Below, piece after piece: positions 25,187 to 36,801 of a DNA stretch of 64,000 nucleotides; within the stretch, counting starts at the first letter, position 1, and each line of letters begins with the position of its first letter. The DNA comes from Buddleja alternifolia. Its lineage: Eukaryota > Streptophyta > Magnoliopsida > Lamiales > Scrophulariaceae. A program made the translations under genes and the position numbers. The notes under the pieces are model-generated. The model made no database searches and was not told the origin of the DNA. It saw only the letters and a program-made list of their open reading frames with translations. The stretch covers positions 1,589,001 to 1,653,000 of the forward strand of contig CM033405.1 of the NCBI GenBank assembly GCA_019426215.1. Reading direction: 5' to 3'.

Positions 25187-25355
25187 GTTAGTTAGCTTCC
25201 TTTTTAAGCTAAACACCTTCTATAAATAGATGGTGTCAGTGCAATTTCCTTCTTGTTAAATCATTTTCTAATTTCAGCAATAGAGAAATACATTTTCCTC
25301 TTCTCTGAATCACAAATTTCAAAGCTCATCTACTTAGATGATCATTCATTTGATC

Positions 25356-26074
25356 CAGGGACGGATTCAAGGGGTGTCGTCCCTGTTTTCTTTTTAAGCC
25401 TTGTTTTCTTTTTATTTACTTAGATATCTATTTTAATTGAAAACTTCTTGTTTTGAATTAAAAAAGCACTTATAAAATTGAAAACAGAAGACTTATTTAT
25501 TTTCTAATTTACATATTTATTTTCAATTAAAAAAAATACTTATTTTGAATTAAAATAGTAGGAAAATGAGAAGAGGTAGTTAAATTGTTAACAACTCCAC
25601 TATTCATTTTTAAAATTTCTCTCATATACTTATTAAGATTAAAATTAGAATTAACATTTTTTATTACCTAAAATCTATAAGAAGCATTTTATAGAAGAAA
25701 AAGTACAATATCTACAAATCTGAAGGCAAAAAAAAAGTCTACCGACATCATTCAATTAGTTAGGATTTATTGACGACAAGGTAGCACAAAGTGATTATAT
25801 TAGTTTTAATAGTTGTTATTTTATGTTTTTTTTTAAATTAGCATTATAGTATTATTGAAACTTTGCGGTTGAATTATCTTTTATTTCTTTAGTTCAATGT
25901 TATTTTCTTGATTCGTTTAAATATACTTTGATTTGTAAAGAGCAAAACTTTATTTTTTTAAAAACTATTTACTTGTGTCTAGAAATAAAATGGGCAAAGT
26001 CATTACATTATTCTAGTATATATTTTTATATGCCCCCCTCCCCCCACAACGTTTCAGTCCTAGATCCGTTCCTG
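25356..26074. mobile_element. Non-autonomous hAT element nested in Copia-2 3' LTR
   Basis: There is a perfect 8-bp target-site duplication ATTTGATC (25348-25355 and 26075-26082). The left end CAGGGACGGATTCAAGG pairs with the inverted right end CAGGAACGGATCTAGGAC, as in the plant Tip100-like hAT group. The 719-bp interior is AT-rich and non-coding with a C-rich run near the right end. Confidence 0.88.
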
Positions 26075-26663
26075 ATTTGATCCATGATTTCTAAAATAGT
26101 TTTAAGCATTTTCAATATCTAATATATTAATTTAGTCACTTGTTTAAGATATTTGTTTGATTTGTTTTAGTTAAATTGTGGCTGCATGTGCTTGTGTTTT
26201 TCGTTTTCTAGTAATTTGAACTCTATATAGTAAATTATGTCTTTCGAACTAGAGTATATAAACATGTGTTTTTGCGCTCAACTTCTCATCATCTTTGCAA
26301 ATATTCTATCGACTATCCATTATTATTTAATGTCATGTGTCGACTGTTGATGATTGCGAAAGATTAGCTACAATTCCTGATAGTATCTTGTCTCACCGAG
26401 TTTTTCGGCTACACAGATCTTTAGAGCTTTGGCATATATTCACGGCATAGGAGTCTGCCACAGGGACATCAAACCTCAAAACCTTTTGGTATGAACACCG
26501 TATCATTAGTCGAACGCATTCTGGTTCTACAATATTAATTGGTACAATCCATTGTTGCAGGTTGATCCTCACACCCATCTGCTCAAACTCTGTGACTTTG
26601 GAAGTGCAAAAATTTTGGTAACGACTTTATGTTATCCTTGTAATTGTGATACTTTGATTGATC

Positions 26664-27111
26664 TATTAAGAATCAAGGCTTTTAATGGTGAAATATCAAC
26701 GGGAAAAATAAGAAATGAAGGGAGATCAAAAGCAATAAAGAAGGCAAAGAATTTCTGGTGGAAACCCAATCCAGGAAAAAAATCACCTCCAACTAAATCG
26801 TTTATTCAACTTCTCAAAGTGATTCAATGTTTACAAGAGTGAGTTCTAATATTTATAGAGTTACAAGAATCAAACCCTAATCTAAGTAGGGAAACTAATC
26901 CTAACATACTAGGGCACCACCCTTGCACACTGGGGGGCCTAGGCTCCACCATGGCTGCGCCTGGGTGCCACCATGCGTGCTAATGCACCCCGACTCCATT
27001 TTTTCAACTCCTTCTTATCCTTTTGTGATCCCGGTCAACCCCGACCCATCTTGGCTCTATTTTGGCTCTTCTTCTTGACCTTATTTAGATCCGACTCCAC
27101 CAAACCCATCA
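26664..27111 (-). repeat. Copia-3 3' LTR (internally deleted)
   Basis: It is 448 bp and ends CAAACCCATCA on the plus strand. Compared with its 543-bp partner it lacks a stretch after CATACTAGGG. The purine tract of the minus strand (CAGTCTCCAAGTTGGGGAT) adjoins it. Confidence 0.85.
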
Positions 27112-27505
27112 ATCCCCAACTTGGAGACTGATCAAAACTTTTCCACTTCTCCTAAGGGAAAGGACCAGATCTAGTTGGAACATCTCCAAACTCAATGGAG
27201 ATCAATCGAGGCATCTCCATGCCCCATCAATTAGTCCGGCTCCAGTGACCCCTACTTAATGGAATCTCTCTTTTTTTCCAACGTGTACAATATTTCCTTT
27301 CTCGAACCACTCGCTACTACCCTATTCTCTTTGGTGATCACCCAAGATCCACCATTGAATACGGTGGTATACCCTTCTTGATCTAACTGGCCCACGGATA
27401 TATGGTTCTTCCTAAGACAGGAACATGTCTCACCCCACTCAACCTAAGTTTCACTCCATTGGCATCCTCAATATCAACATCACCCTTACCTACTGTGTTC
27501 AAGGT

Positions 27506-28425
27506 TTAGTCTCCACCTAGACAAACCTTTCCAAACTCACTGGAAACATAGTTGGCCAACATTCTTTCCCCAGATGTAGAGTGAAAGGATGCACCTGAGT
27601 CTAAAATCCAAGTACCCCTTAAATCCTCGGTACAACAAACCAAAACATCACCATGATCCTCTGTCATGGTATTCACGGATTCCTCTTCTTGCTTCTTCTT
27701 CCTATCTTTCTTCGGCTCCTTGCACTTATTTTGGTAGTGCCTGTATTTCACGCAATTAAAACATTCCACATCCTCCTTGCATTTTCCCCGGTGATTGAGT
27801 TAACTGCTTCTTCCACCGGCACTTAATGCTCCTGCCATAAGTTCCCCAGATTCTTTCCTACGAAGATCCACGCTCAGAATCATATCCTGGATTTCTTGAA
27901 GCTTCAGACTCTTATCCCCTGAAGAACTACTTACCGCAGTCACCATTGTACTCCAACTATCAGGCAAAGATGAAAGTAGGATCAAAGCTTGGATCTCATC
28001 ATCAAACATGATTTCTATCGAACTCAACTGAGTCAAAATCACATTGAATTTGTTGATGTGATCCGTCACAGATCCACCTTCACCCATCCTCAAATTAAAT
28101 AATCTACGCATCAAATATACCTTGTTCGAGGTGGATGGCTTCTCGTACATATTTGATAGCGCTTCCATCAGACCCGCTGTAGTTTTCTCCTTGATAATGT
28201 TGAAAGCCACATTCTTCGCCGGCATCAAACGAATCACACCAAAGCTTGTCGATCTAGCAATACCCAATCTTCATCCATCGTCTTCGCCGACATCTTTCCC
28301 GTCAATGGTTCGTGTAGCTTTTTCTGATACAGATAATCCTCTATCTGCATCTTCCAGAACCCAAAATATCTACCGTCGAACCTATCAATTCTAACTTTTC
28401 CTATATCACCTGTCATAGCTCCCAC
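27506..28425 (-). pseudogene. Copia-3 gag fragment, frameshifted
   Basis: The minus-strand reading starts near 28425 (MGAMTGDIGKVRIDRFDG), changes frame around 28240-28267 and continues with a UBN2-type gag region. It then reaches a zinc-knuckle-like CFNCVKYRHYQNKCKEP and the first part of a protease (WILDSGASFHSTSGER), where it ends. Integrase, reverse transcriptase and RNase H are missing, so the element could only have moved with help from another copy. Confidence 0.85.
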
Positions 28426-28525
28426 TCGACAAAAAATCTCAAAGTTAATCTAAGCTCTCGTGTTTACCCTCAGATCTAGTTCTAAGACGCTTCCTAAAAC
28501 TCAAACCCTAGGCTCTGATACCAGT

Positions 28526-29068
28526 TGCTAGGAATCAAGGCTTTCAATGGTGAAATAACAATGAAAAAATAAGAAACGAAGGAAAATCAAAAGCAATAAA
28601 GAAAAAAAAGAATTTCTGGTAAAAATCCAATCAAGGGAAAAAACCACCTCCAACTAGATCGTTTATTCAACTTCTCAAAGTGATTCAATATTTACAAGAG
28701 TGAGTTTTAATATTTATAGAGTTACAAGAGTCAAACCTTAATTTAAGTAGGGAAACTAATTCTAACATACTAGGGAATACATCCCAAACAATTAGGAAAC
28801 AATTTCATACAAAATAGGATTCAAAATCATGTCAAAATCCGCCAAAATATGAAAAATGTCCAAAAAACGCGTCTCCAGCGTCATGCCAGTGGCGCCTGGG
28901 CATGCGCACTGGGCCGCCTGGGCGCCACCTTGCGTGTCAATGCACTCCGGCTCCATTTTATCGACTCTTTCTTATCCTTTTGTGATCCCAGTCAACCCCG
29001 ACCCATTTTGACTCTATTTTGGCTCCTTTTCTTGACCCTATTTTGATCCGACTCCACCAAACCCATCA
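28526..29068 (-). repeat. Copia-3 5' LTR
   Basis: It is 543 bp, begins TGCTAGGAATCAAGG on the plus strand and ends ACCCATCA. The primer-binding site lies just outside it at about 28511-28523 (reverse complement). Confidence 0.88.
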
Positions 29069-29475
29069 TGATCTTTTTGTCAATACTCGCCCTTGTGAAC
29101 GGATCTCCTATCCTACAATATTGTCACAAAATGGTGTCACATCACTTTGGTATTGACAAGTGTCAATTTTTAGGAAAAAGTATTGTTAGTATTAATTCAA
29201 ATTAAATGAAAGCTTGTCTATCCTATATTGATGTGACAATATTGTAGAATAGAACAGTGACAACATTGTAAAATAGAATATCTACTCCGCGTGGGTCGTG
29301 GATGAAATTCCATTAGGCTACAAACTTTTCATGCAATTATTTTTCTCTGTAAAGAGATCAAACTTTCACCAAATTTGAATAGAATATTCTTGATTGATTG
29401 TATTGTTCCTTCGGATCATGGGTGTAATAAACAACATTTTTTGAATACCCTTCCTTTTCGTTTTCTAAACGATAA

Positions 29476-30012
29476 GACTATGTTTGTTTTGATTGTGTTA
29501 CAGAGCCACATATTTTTTTTTCATTTAAAAATAAAAATACACACTTTATACAATTTTCATCTAAAAATAGGCTTATTTTGTCTACTTTTTCATTCTCCAA
29601 TAATTAACTTTCACTTTAATAAATTACTCTTACATTTTTCTTTCCCTCACATCTACTTCTAAAAATTCGTACTTCGAACAACAATTGTGGTTATATAGTG
29701 GAGTAAATTACATCGTATTAAACTTCATTTGTATGTGCACATTTTAAGACCCATTTTGAGTATTTTTTTGTGCTTTTTTTGAGGTCTAATTTTATGATTT
29801 TTACTTATAAATATATTTAATCAATATAATATTATTTTATCTATATTATTCATATAATCATTACTTTTATTTTACAAACTATCAAACCATCAATTTTAAC
29901 CATTTTCAAAAACACAACCAAACATGCTCACACAAAAATCAAAAACTTATTTTCCCGTATGTTTTACAAAACGATTATTGAAAATGAAATGAAAACACAT
30001 CCAAAAAGAGCC
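29476..30012. mobile_element. Tourist-like MITE (A)
   Basis: It lies between TAA (29473-29475) and TAA (30013-30015), the 3-bp duplication of PIF/Harbinger-type MITEs. The right end inverts to GGCTCTTTTTGGATGTGTTTTC and the left end is GACTATGTTTGTTTTGATTG. It shares its body with the MITE at 41481-45660, for example AACAATTGTGGT and TGTGCACATTTTAA. Intron 5 of GSK3 copy 2 lacks it. Confidence 0.75.
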
Positions 30013-30015
30013 TAA

Positions 30016-32877
30016 GGTCTTGTTTGTTTATGTTTTCAAATCCAATTTTTCAGTATTTTGGATCACAAATTCCAAAAATCCACACTACAATATATTTTCA
30101 ACCAATTCGAATTCACTATCTCATTCTCCAATATAACTGCTTATCAATCACAATACTCATCATTTCACACAATCATCATCAATATTTATTTACTTTACAC
30201 TACTTTTCTCTTCTCATTTCATATTTTACAATCATTTTACTCATCATATATCAATTAGTCATAATTGATTTGACACATTTTATAAATTCAGACCATATTC
30301 TAAAAAGATATAGAAACTGTGACGCCCAGTTTTTCTTATTTAGTTTCTATCTATTTTATTCTACAATATTAATTAAATTAATAATTAATGCTTTATAATT
30401 AATAAAATTATATAAAATTTATATATTTATCTCTGATTTTATTTTATTGGATAGCTTTTATTTTAAATATCGTAATTAGTATATATATATTTAGAATCCT
30501 TGTATATCTTCTTTCCTGGAGTTGTAAGTTTTCCTAACTCCCCATTCCCCCACTTCACGTAACTTCTACCAAATCTTTCTCGTACTAATTCTCTTCTTCT
30601 CCTCCTTCATACACATTACTTCTCTAGACTAAAAAAAAAAGGGCTGGAAATATCATCTCATAGAAATTTAAAACAGAAGAAAAATTAAAGGAGAAAAGCT
30701 TGGAAACAATGTTTGAACTTGGGTTGGTGAAAGAATAGGCGTATAGAAGGACAAAAACTTGAGGTAATCTTTATCTACTCCTTTTAATAGATGTAAATAC
30801 TTCTTGTTTTATAGTTTTCTGCAAAGTAGGTGTCATTGGATGTCAAATTACTATTATAGTTAGGTTTTCTGTTGTTAACAGTAACACAGATTCTAGAGTT
30901 TAAGTTCGGGTTAAGATTTTTAATCAAACGAGTGTACTTTTGTGTAAAACTAGTTTTTTTTAAATTTATTGATATATAAAATTTCATAATTTATTGATGT
31001 ATGACCGATTTTATAAAATTGTATAAAATCTGCTGCCCGTATGTACTCGGAAATCCGAGTTTAATGATGTTACTTATACGTTAGCATACTTCTTGTTGTT
31101 TTTTGGTCATAAATTTTTTTTTGGGCATACAACTAGGAGTATTGAACATTTTTAATAAGTTTTATAATTTTTTGGATTTATAAAAAAAATAGAAAATCCA
31201 TGGAGTGTGGCTGCCAGAAACTGTGCGTGAATTTGCAAACTTACTTTTGAGACTTGATTTGATAAATTATATATTTTGTTCAAGTACGATATTTTTACTG
31301 GAATATTAACATAGTATTTTGAGTCATTCTGGAAATTTTAAAATTTTTCAACACATATAATGTTTTATAAAATTAATTAATTAGGCTGCCTACTTGTATA
31401 TATGTTAAGATAAAGTTTTCGTTTTGAGTTTTAGCACACAATTAATGGTATTTGGTTTTAAATTATTTTATCTATATGTCTAAAACCTACTAATTGAATA
31501 AATTTTGATAAATTTTTATAATTATAATCTATTTTATAAAATTTGTGAAAATAAACTGTTAGATTATAGAACCCTTTTAGTAGGATAGTTCAATTACGAA
31601 GAGGGATCGCCATGGGTAGATTGTAATGAATTTTTAGGATCAAATTTGATTTGGTTATCATTCCGCTCAACAGGTAGCAACGCCAACTTTTCGGCATCTA
31701 AACAAGTTTGAATTTATCGTATTTGGTTATCATTCCGCTCAACAGGTAGCAACGCCCTAAACTGTATATTAGTATCTTTCAAACTGAAAAGATTATATGT
31801 ATACATTTTCAACTGTTATATATGTATTATATGAAAAATCTCTTTTGAAAATTGTGGGAGTTGTTTATGTCCTTAATTCATGTTTTAAAGATAACTTGTT
31901 TGTTTCTCCATAATTTTTAGATGTGTTTGTTTATGATGATCAATGACTAGTATGGTTCGTTTTTGATTTGTTCTGTTAGTTGGATCCAACTTGGCTTGGG
32001 TTGACAAATGGTACCGCCTGGCAATAGTGGACTTGTCGGTTGGACCCCGAGTCCCCATGGCTATTCCCTCACAACGCACAACAGAAGCCGTTTGTAATTG
32101 TGTTGGGTCTTATTTTCTACATGTATTCGAGCATATGTTTTCGTTTGGTAAGGTAGCTCCTTATCCGGAGTGATAAGGTGGTCTGTTACTATTGGTTGGA
32201 AGTTATTTGTCTGGCATTAATAATCTATTATTTGATCATCATAATCCTTTAATCATTTAAATTCTTTTACTGCTTTGTTTTGTGAACGTTATTTAAAAAA
32301 AATGCATTTTTATTTCTGTTGAAATCTATAACTCTCTGAAATACTTGCTTTAAACCTAAATGGTTCTAAAAATACTTTTGTGAAAAATGATTCTTAGTTA
32401 TATTCATGTTTTGAGTAAATTATAAGTATTTGCTAACATATCACACACATCTGGCATTCACTGAGTCTTTACTCACGTACTCTATAATTTTACTTATTTC
32501 CTTCCAGAGTTAGATGATCTCTTAGACGAGACTCTGGAGATTCATCAGGAGCCGAGTGACTTCTAAATCGACTTGTCTCTGTAATAGTTAGAATTGCACT
32601 TTTGGTTTTCATAGGCTTAAGTTCTTTAGAGTACTATTTTTCTAAACTATGAAATTATGTTTATCTGGATTACCTGATTTAAGGGTATTTGTCATAATTA
32701 GTATCATGGGTTTATTTTTATTAGAATTCATGCCTTGAGTTTGAGACAATTTTAGTGATGAAATTTGGGGCGTGACAGAAACACTCTAAGAGATCACATC
32801 ATTCACACGAATATCCGTAGTACTCATTCTCAATAAATTTTTAAGATTTAAACTCAAAAACATAAACAAACAAGGCC
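30016..32877. mobile_element. Tourist-like MITE (B), split by a solo LTR
   Basis: The left end GGTCTTGTTTGTTTATGTTT matches the inverted right end GGCCTTGTTTGTTTATGTTT. The TAA duplications are 30013-30015 (shared with MITE A) and 32878-32880. Without the solo LTR and one duplicated 5-bp target the MITE is 397 bp. It lies in the fifth intron of GSK3 copy 1. Confidence 0.8.
30318..32777. mobile_element. 2.46-kb solo LTR, probably Ty3/Gypsy type
   Basis: The ends are TGTGACGCCC and GGGGCGTGACA, flanked by the perfect 5-bp duplication GAAAC (30313-30317 and 32778-32782). The TGTGAC...GTGACA ends and the length suit LTRs of plant Gypsy chromoviruses. No gag-pol, primer-binding site or second LTR is present, so recombination between LTRs probably removed the rest. 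A 71-bp internal tandem duplication (TTGGTTATCATTCCGCTCAA at about 31654 and 31725) is visible. Confidence 0.75.
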
Positions 32878-32988
32878 TAATATTCTTGTTTAAGATTATG
32901 TCATTTGTTTTATTAAGCTGTAAATCTGCTATATATATCCATTGGAAATAAATTGAAGAAGTATTCCAAAATATTCCATCCGTTGTAA

Positions 32989-33222
<234 letters not shown>

Positions 33223-33615
33223 TACCTTTTCTCTATTTTCACCGTTTCTTGCCTGGTCTTTTAGCCTCTTTTTCCCGGTGAGAATGCGGTTGATCAGCTT
33301 GTGGAAATTATCAAGGTAAAGATCCTGTTGTAATTTTAATTGCAGTATTTACGAACTTGCAAGATTAATTTCACAAGATCTCCCCCCCTCCCCCTCGTGT
33401 TTTTAGTTCGTTAAAACGAATTGAAACCATTAGTTTGGCCATATATCTTGTACATGATCAATAATAAATTTAATGTGTTTTTCAACGGATTCGATCTAAA
33501 TTGCAAAAATTGAATCATATGAGAGTATGAGATTGGTTTTGTAAGTTTATAAACAATGAGACTAAAATTACAATATGTCTAATCTTATTGGACCAATGTT
33601 TCCCTAATAATAATA

Positions 33616-33867
33616 AGGGAAAATTACACACAGATCTCATCACTTATTATTTAATTACCAACAACCCCCCACGTATTAGAAATTACCAACACACCTTTCA
33701 TGTTAAGGGTTTCTTACAATTACACCCCCTGTGCGTTTAATAATTCTTACAATTTTACTCATATAAACCATAAAAATAAATCTCTTGAGGGGATGTATTG
33801 GTAATTTTCAAAAGGAGAGTTTTAATAATTACACAATAAGTGAGGGGATCTGTGTGTAATTTTCCCT
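33616..33867. mobile_element. MITE with AGGGAAAATTACACACAGATC ends
   Basis: AGGGAAAATTACACACAGAT at the left inverts to the right end ATCTGTGTGTAATTTTCCCT. It is a close relative of 10035-10292 and lies in the seventh intron of GSK3 copy 1. Copy 2 lacks it at the matching place. Confidence 0.8.
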
Positions 33868-34956
33868 AATAATAATATCTGAATACTATCACTGAAAGCT
33901 GATTTTATTCATTGGGTCTAGGTTCTCGGAGCACCAACCCATGAGGAGATTAAATGTATGAATCCAAACTACACATTGTTCAAGTTTCCCCGAATCAAAG
34001 CTCATCCATGGTACAAGGTTAGGATCTGTGACTCCATGCTAAAATTCTATAATTACCTGTTTCTATAAATATATATATATATATATAAATTTATTTATTT
34101 ATTTTTAATTTTTGTAGATTTTCCACAAAGGGATGCCTCCTGATGCTGTAGATGGTCTAGACTTCTTCAGTACTCTCCAAACATGAGATACTCTGCTGTG
34201 AGTATTTTTCCAACTTAAGATACACTTCACCACCTTTTTAGTGTACTCATTGTAGCCCAAGTAAAATTTTATTTTTAATCCGACCAACAATTTAAGCAAG
34301 TGAAATTCGTTTCAGATTATACTTTCTCATGCGGGGGGTTCTGGTTCAATTTGTTGGGTCAGGGTATCCCTTCGTCTAGGATTGAAATTCGTAAGTTACA
34401 TATAAACAAACTTCGTTTTTCTCATACTTATTTTTTTTTTTTAAATATTTTTTCAGTTGGAAGCTTGTACCCATCCATTCTTTGATGAAATTCGTGATCC
34501 CAATGTCCGGTTTCCTAACGGCCGTCCATTGCCACCTCTCTTCAATTTCCAACCTCCAGGTCCATTTGCTTCTCTAATTTCTTATCAGTCCCAATCATTT
34601 GGTCCAAGTTGATGTATCATCTCGTATTCCATATCTGATGATATGCATGACACACGTATAATTTTTTTTCTTAAATATTCATGTATATACATGTAATGTG
34701 TATTTTATACACTGGTGTGCATATGAACTGGAATAGGCGATGAAATATCATTTTCGAATAGAAGATCTTGTGCGATTTCTTATAGTTATACCCTCTTTAC
34801 TTCCCTCTTTCTCTCTCCTTTGTCCACTTTATTTGGATAATGTTTATGCTGAGTGTAGTTGATGCATTTACAGAGTTAGAAGGAGCATCTTTGGAGCTAC
34901 TTCACAAATTGATACCAGAGCATGCTAGGAAGCAGTTTCCATCCCTTGTTTCCTAA

Positions 34957-36276
34957 GGCTTCTGGAAATTATAATGTTGAACCATCTGTCTATACTCAAA
35001 CAATAATTTGCGAATTATCACAAACTTCTTATGCTGAATTGTATTGTTTGCTTAATATAAAGTCTGATTTATGGACACTTTGGAGAAAATGAATCCAATC
35101 ATATATCATGTTCCATAATATGTGGGTTCTGCACTTTGTATTTCTTAGTCTTTGATTCATAACCAAGCCTTGTCATTCCAAAAAAGCTTCACTAATTAAT
35201 GCGAAATTCTGTAATAGCCGGTCATCAATTGGAAGCGGGCAAGAGACCTCATCTTGCTTCTGGCAAAGCTTCTAGCAATAGATAAGAAGCATTCTGGTAT
35301 GACACGAATACAACTTTTTAGATCGACACTTCTAAACTCAAAAAGAATCTAGCCGGAAACGCCAACTTTGAGCTCTAGTGGACGCACACCCTCTTGGACT
35401 ATAGCTCTTTGCAACCAAGTGCGCGAGGAATTTTTTATTCAAAGGCTACGCTCCTGAAAGCCTTTAAAACTACCCCCAGTTCGAGTCAAGCCTATGTGAC
35501 AATGCACTTATGCTATCTTCACATCACTGTAATGTGATGTATTATCGTACTATGTTTGAACCTGATGGTAGTAGTGTGTGTAATCCTAGTTGTGGTAGTA
35601 ACTATGTGTATTGTTGTAATATGGTTGAACCTTGTAGTATTGATGTGGTTTCCCAATCAATATTATGTGGTTTATGTTTAAAAAAAATAAAAAATCAAAG
35701 AACATCGGGACAAGATGGTACCGGTATCAAAGAGACTCTTAAAAGCTTTCAACCTCGAGTTTTTGCTCAATTACAATAACCCATGTCGGGCCGTGATTAA
35801 GACAGAACTTTGAATACGAAATTTCATAAAATTACAATGCATCAATTAATGTATCTCATCCCAAATCTGATTTGCGGACTGCAGCATGCATTAAAGCAAT
35901 GAGCAAGCCAGTTCCCTTAATTTGGTTAAAATTTAGTTCGAATTCGGCTCGGTCGAACCCGAACTTTATCAAGTACACATGGTAAGTGTACATATGCTTT
36001 ATGATTGGTCATTTTTCATGGACTTTACGACTATCATATAATAAGTTAAATTTACTTCCATCGTGAATAGAATGGATCAGACCGAGCCGGATTTGAATTT
36101 GGGGAACTGTGATCATATCTTTGAGGCAAAAGTTCTAACAATTGCGATTACACAAGAAATAAGAACCAAATCAAGCATTCAAGTAATTTAATTAGCTTTT
36201 CTCCAGAAATGAAAGTAATTTAATTTTAAGAATTCCAAGGTATTTAATATGGGTAATGATGTAGATTTCGGATCAG
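34957..36276. repeat. 3' flank of GSK3 copy 1, shared with copy 2
   Basis: Positions 34957-35150 and 35750-36230 align with 62349-62590 and 62690-63190, for example CAATTACAATAACC and GCTGCAGCAT. The stretch 35170-35735 has no counterpart in copy 2 and is probably an insertion; it ends in an A-rich run after GTGGTTTATGTTT. No gene is supported. Confidence 0.65.
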
Positions 36277-36281
36277 CAAAT

Positions 36282-36801
36282 TGATGGGTTCGTGGAGACT
36301 GATTGCTACAAAGGATTGTGAGAAGTCAATAAAGTCAAGAAAGAAGCCAAAAAAAGGTGTCTCGAGGTGGTCAAAGGCAGTTTGACCTCGGTCAACTCGG
36401 TTTGACCAAGTCAACCTCTTGGTCAACGAGGGTTTGACCGCGTGAATAGTGACTTGGAGCAAGGAATTGTTATTTCCTAAGTGGTTTTGGCTTGGATTTG
36501 GTAATTGACTTGTATTAGGAATGTTTTCCTAATTACCTAGTAATAGGATTGTGTTTCCTATTTAGATTAGGTTTTAATTTCCTTGTGTGTCAAGACTCTT
36601 CGCTTATAAATAGGGGTTTGTAACCATTGTAGTTGATTGATTCACTTTGAGATAAATAAAGATGTAGTCTAGGTTGACTCGTGGATGTAGACAATTATGC
36701 CGAACCACGTTAAATCCTCGTGTTTTTCATCTTCATATTTAGGCTTAAGATATTCTTGTCTCTTGATTATTTTTCGTGCTCTGATGCTACCATCCTTAAC
36801 A
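36282..36801 (+). repeat. 5' LTR of the W-box element
   Basis: It is 520 bp. A TATAAATA box lies at 36605-36612 and the W-box cluster about 170-240 bp upstream of it. Confidence 0.9.
36368..36441 (+). promoter_or_regulatory. W-box cluster in 5' LTR
   Basis: Six TTGAC(C/T) cores on the two strands fall within about 75 bp (TTTGACC, GGTCAAC, TTTGACC, AGTCAACC, GGTCAAC, TTTGACC). TTGAC(C/T) is the known site of WRKY factors, so defence- or wound-linked transcription is a reasonable inference. Confidence 0.6.

Larger units (their letters stand above)
19707..26096 (+). mobile_element. Old, interrupted Ty1/Copia retrotransposon (Copia-2)
   Basis: It is flanked by the perfect 5-bp target-site duplication TAGTT (19702-19706 and 26097-26101), inside intron 3 of GSK3 copy 1. 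The 5' LTR (19707-19965) is followed directly by the initiator-Met tRNA primer-binding site TGGTATCAGAGC (19966-19977). The 3' LTR begins near 24656 after a purine tract (TTGAGGGAGG) and is split by two later insertions. The LTRs differ clearly and the coding part is broken many times, so this element is older than Copia-1. Confidence 0.9.
24656..26096 (+). repeat. Copia-2 3' LTR, split by two insertions
   Basis: LTR segments are about 24656-24733, 25187-25355 and 26083-26096. They align with the 5' LTR once the solo LTR and the hAT-like element are removed. The expected terminal CA has become AA. Confidence 0.8.
26664..29068 (-). mobile_element. Deleted, non-autonomous Copia element (Copia-3)
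   Basis: The 2,405-bp insertion in the fifth intron of GSK3 copy 1 has the perfect target-site duplication TGATC (26659-26663 and 29069-29073). The paralogous intron of copy 2 still shows the joined target (CTGATCTTTTTGTCAAT at about 60308). On the minus strand the 5' LTR is 28526-29068, followed by the initiator-Met primer-binding site TGGTATCAGAGCC. The other LTR (26664-27111) lacks about 95 bp. Only gag and the start of protease remain between the LTRs. Confidence 0.92.

Noticed and set aside
26083..26125. A second primer-binding site after the Copia-2 3' LTR, suggesting a tandem element
   Set aside because: The sequence resembles the start of the internal region only loosely, and the perfect TAGTT duplication places the element end at 26096.
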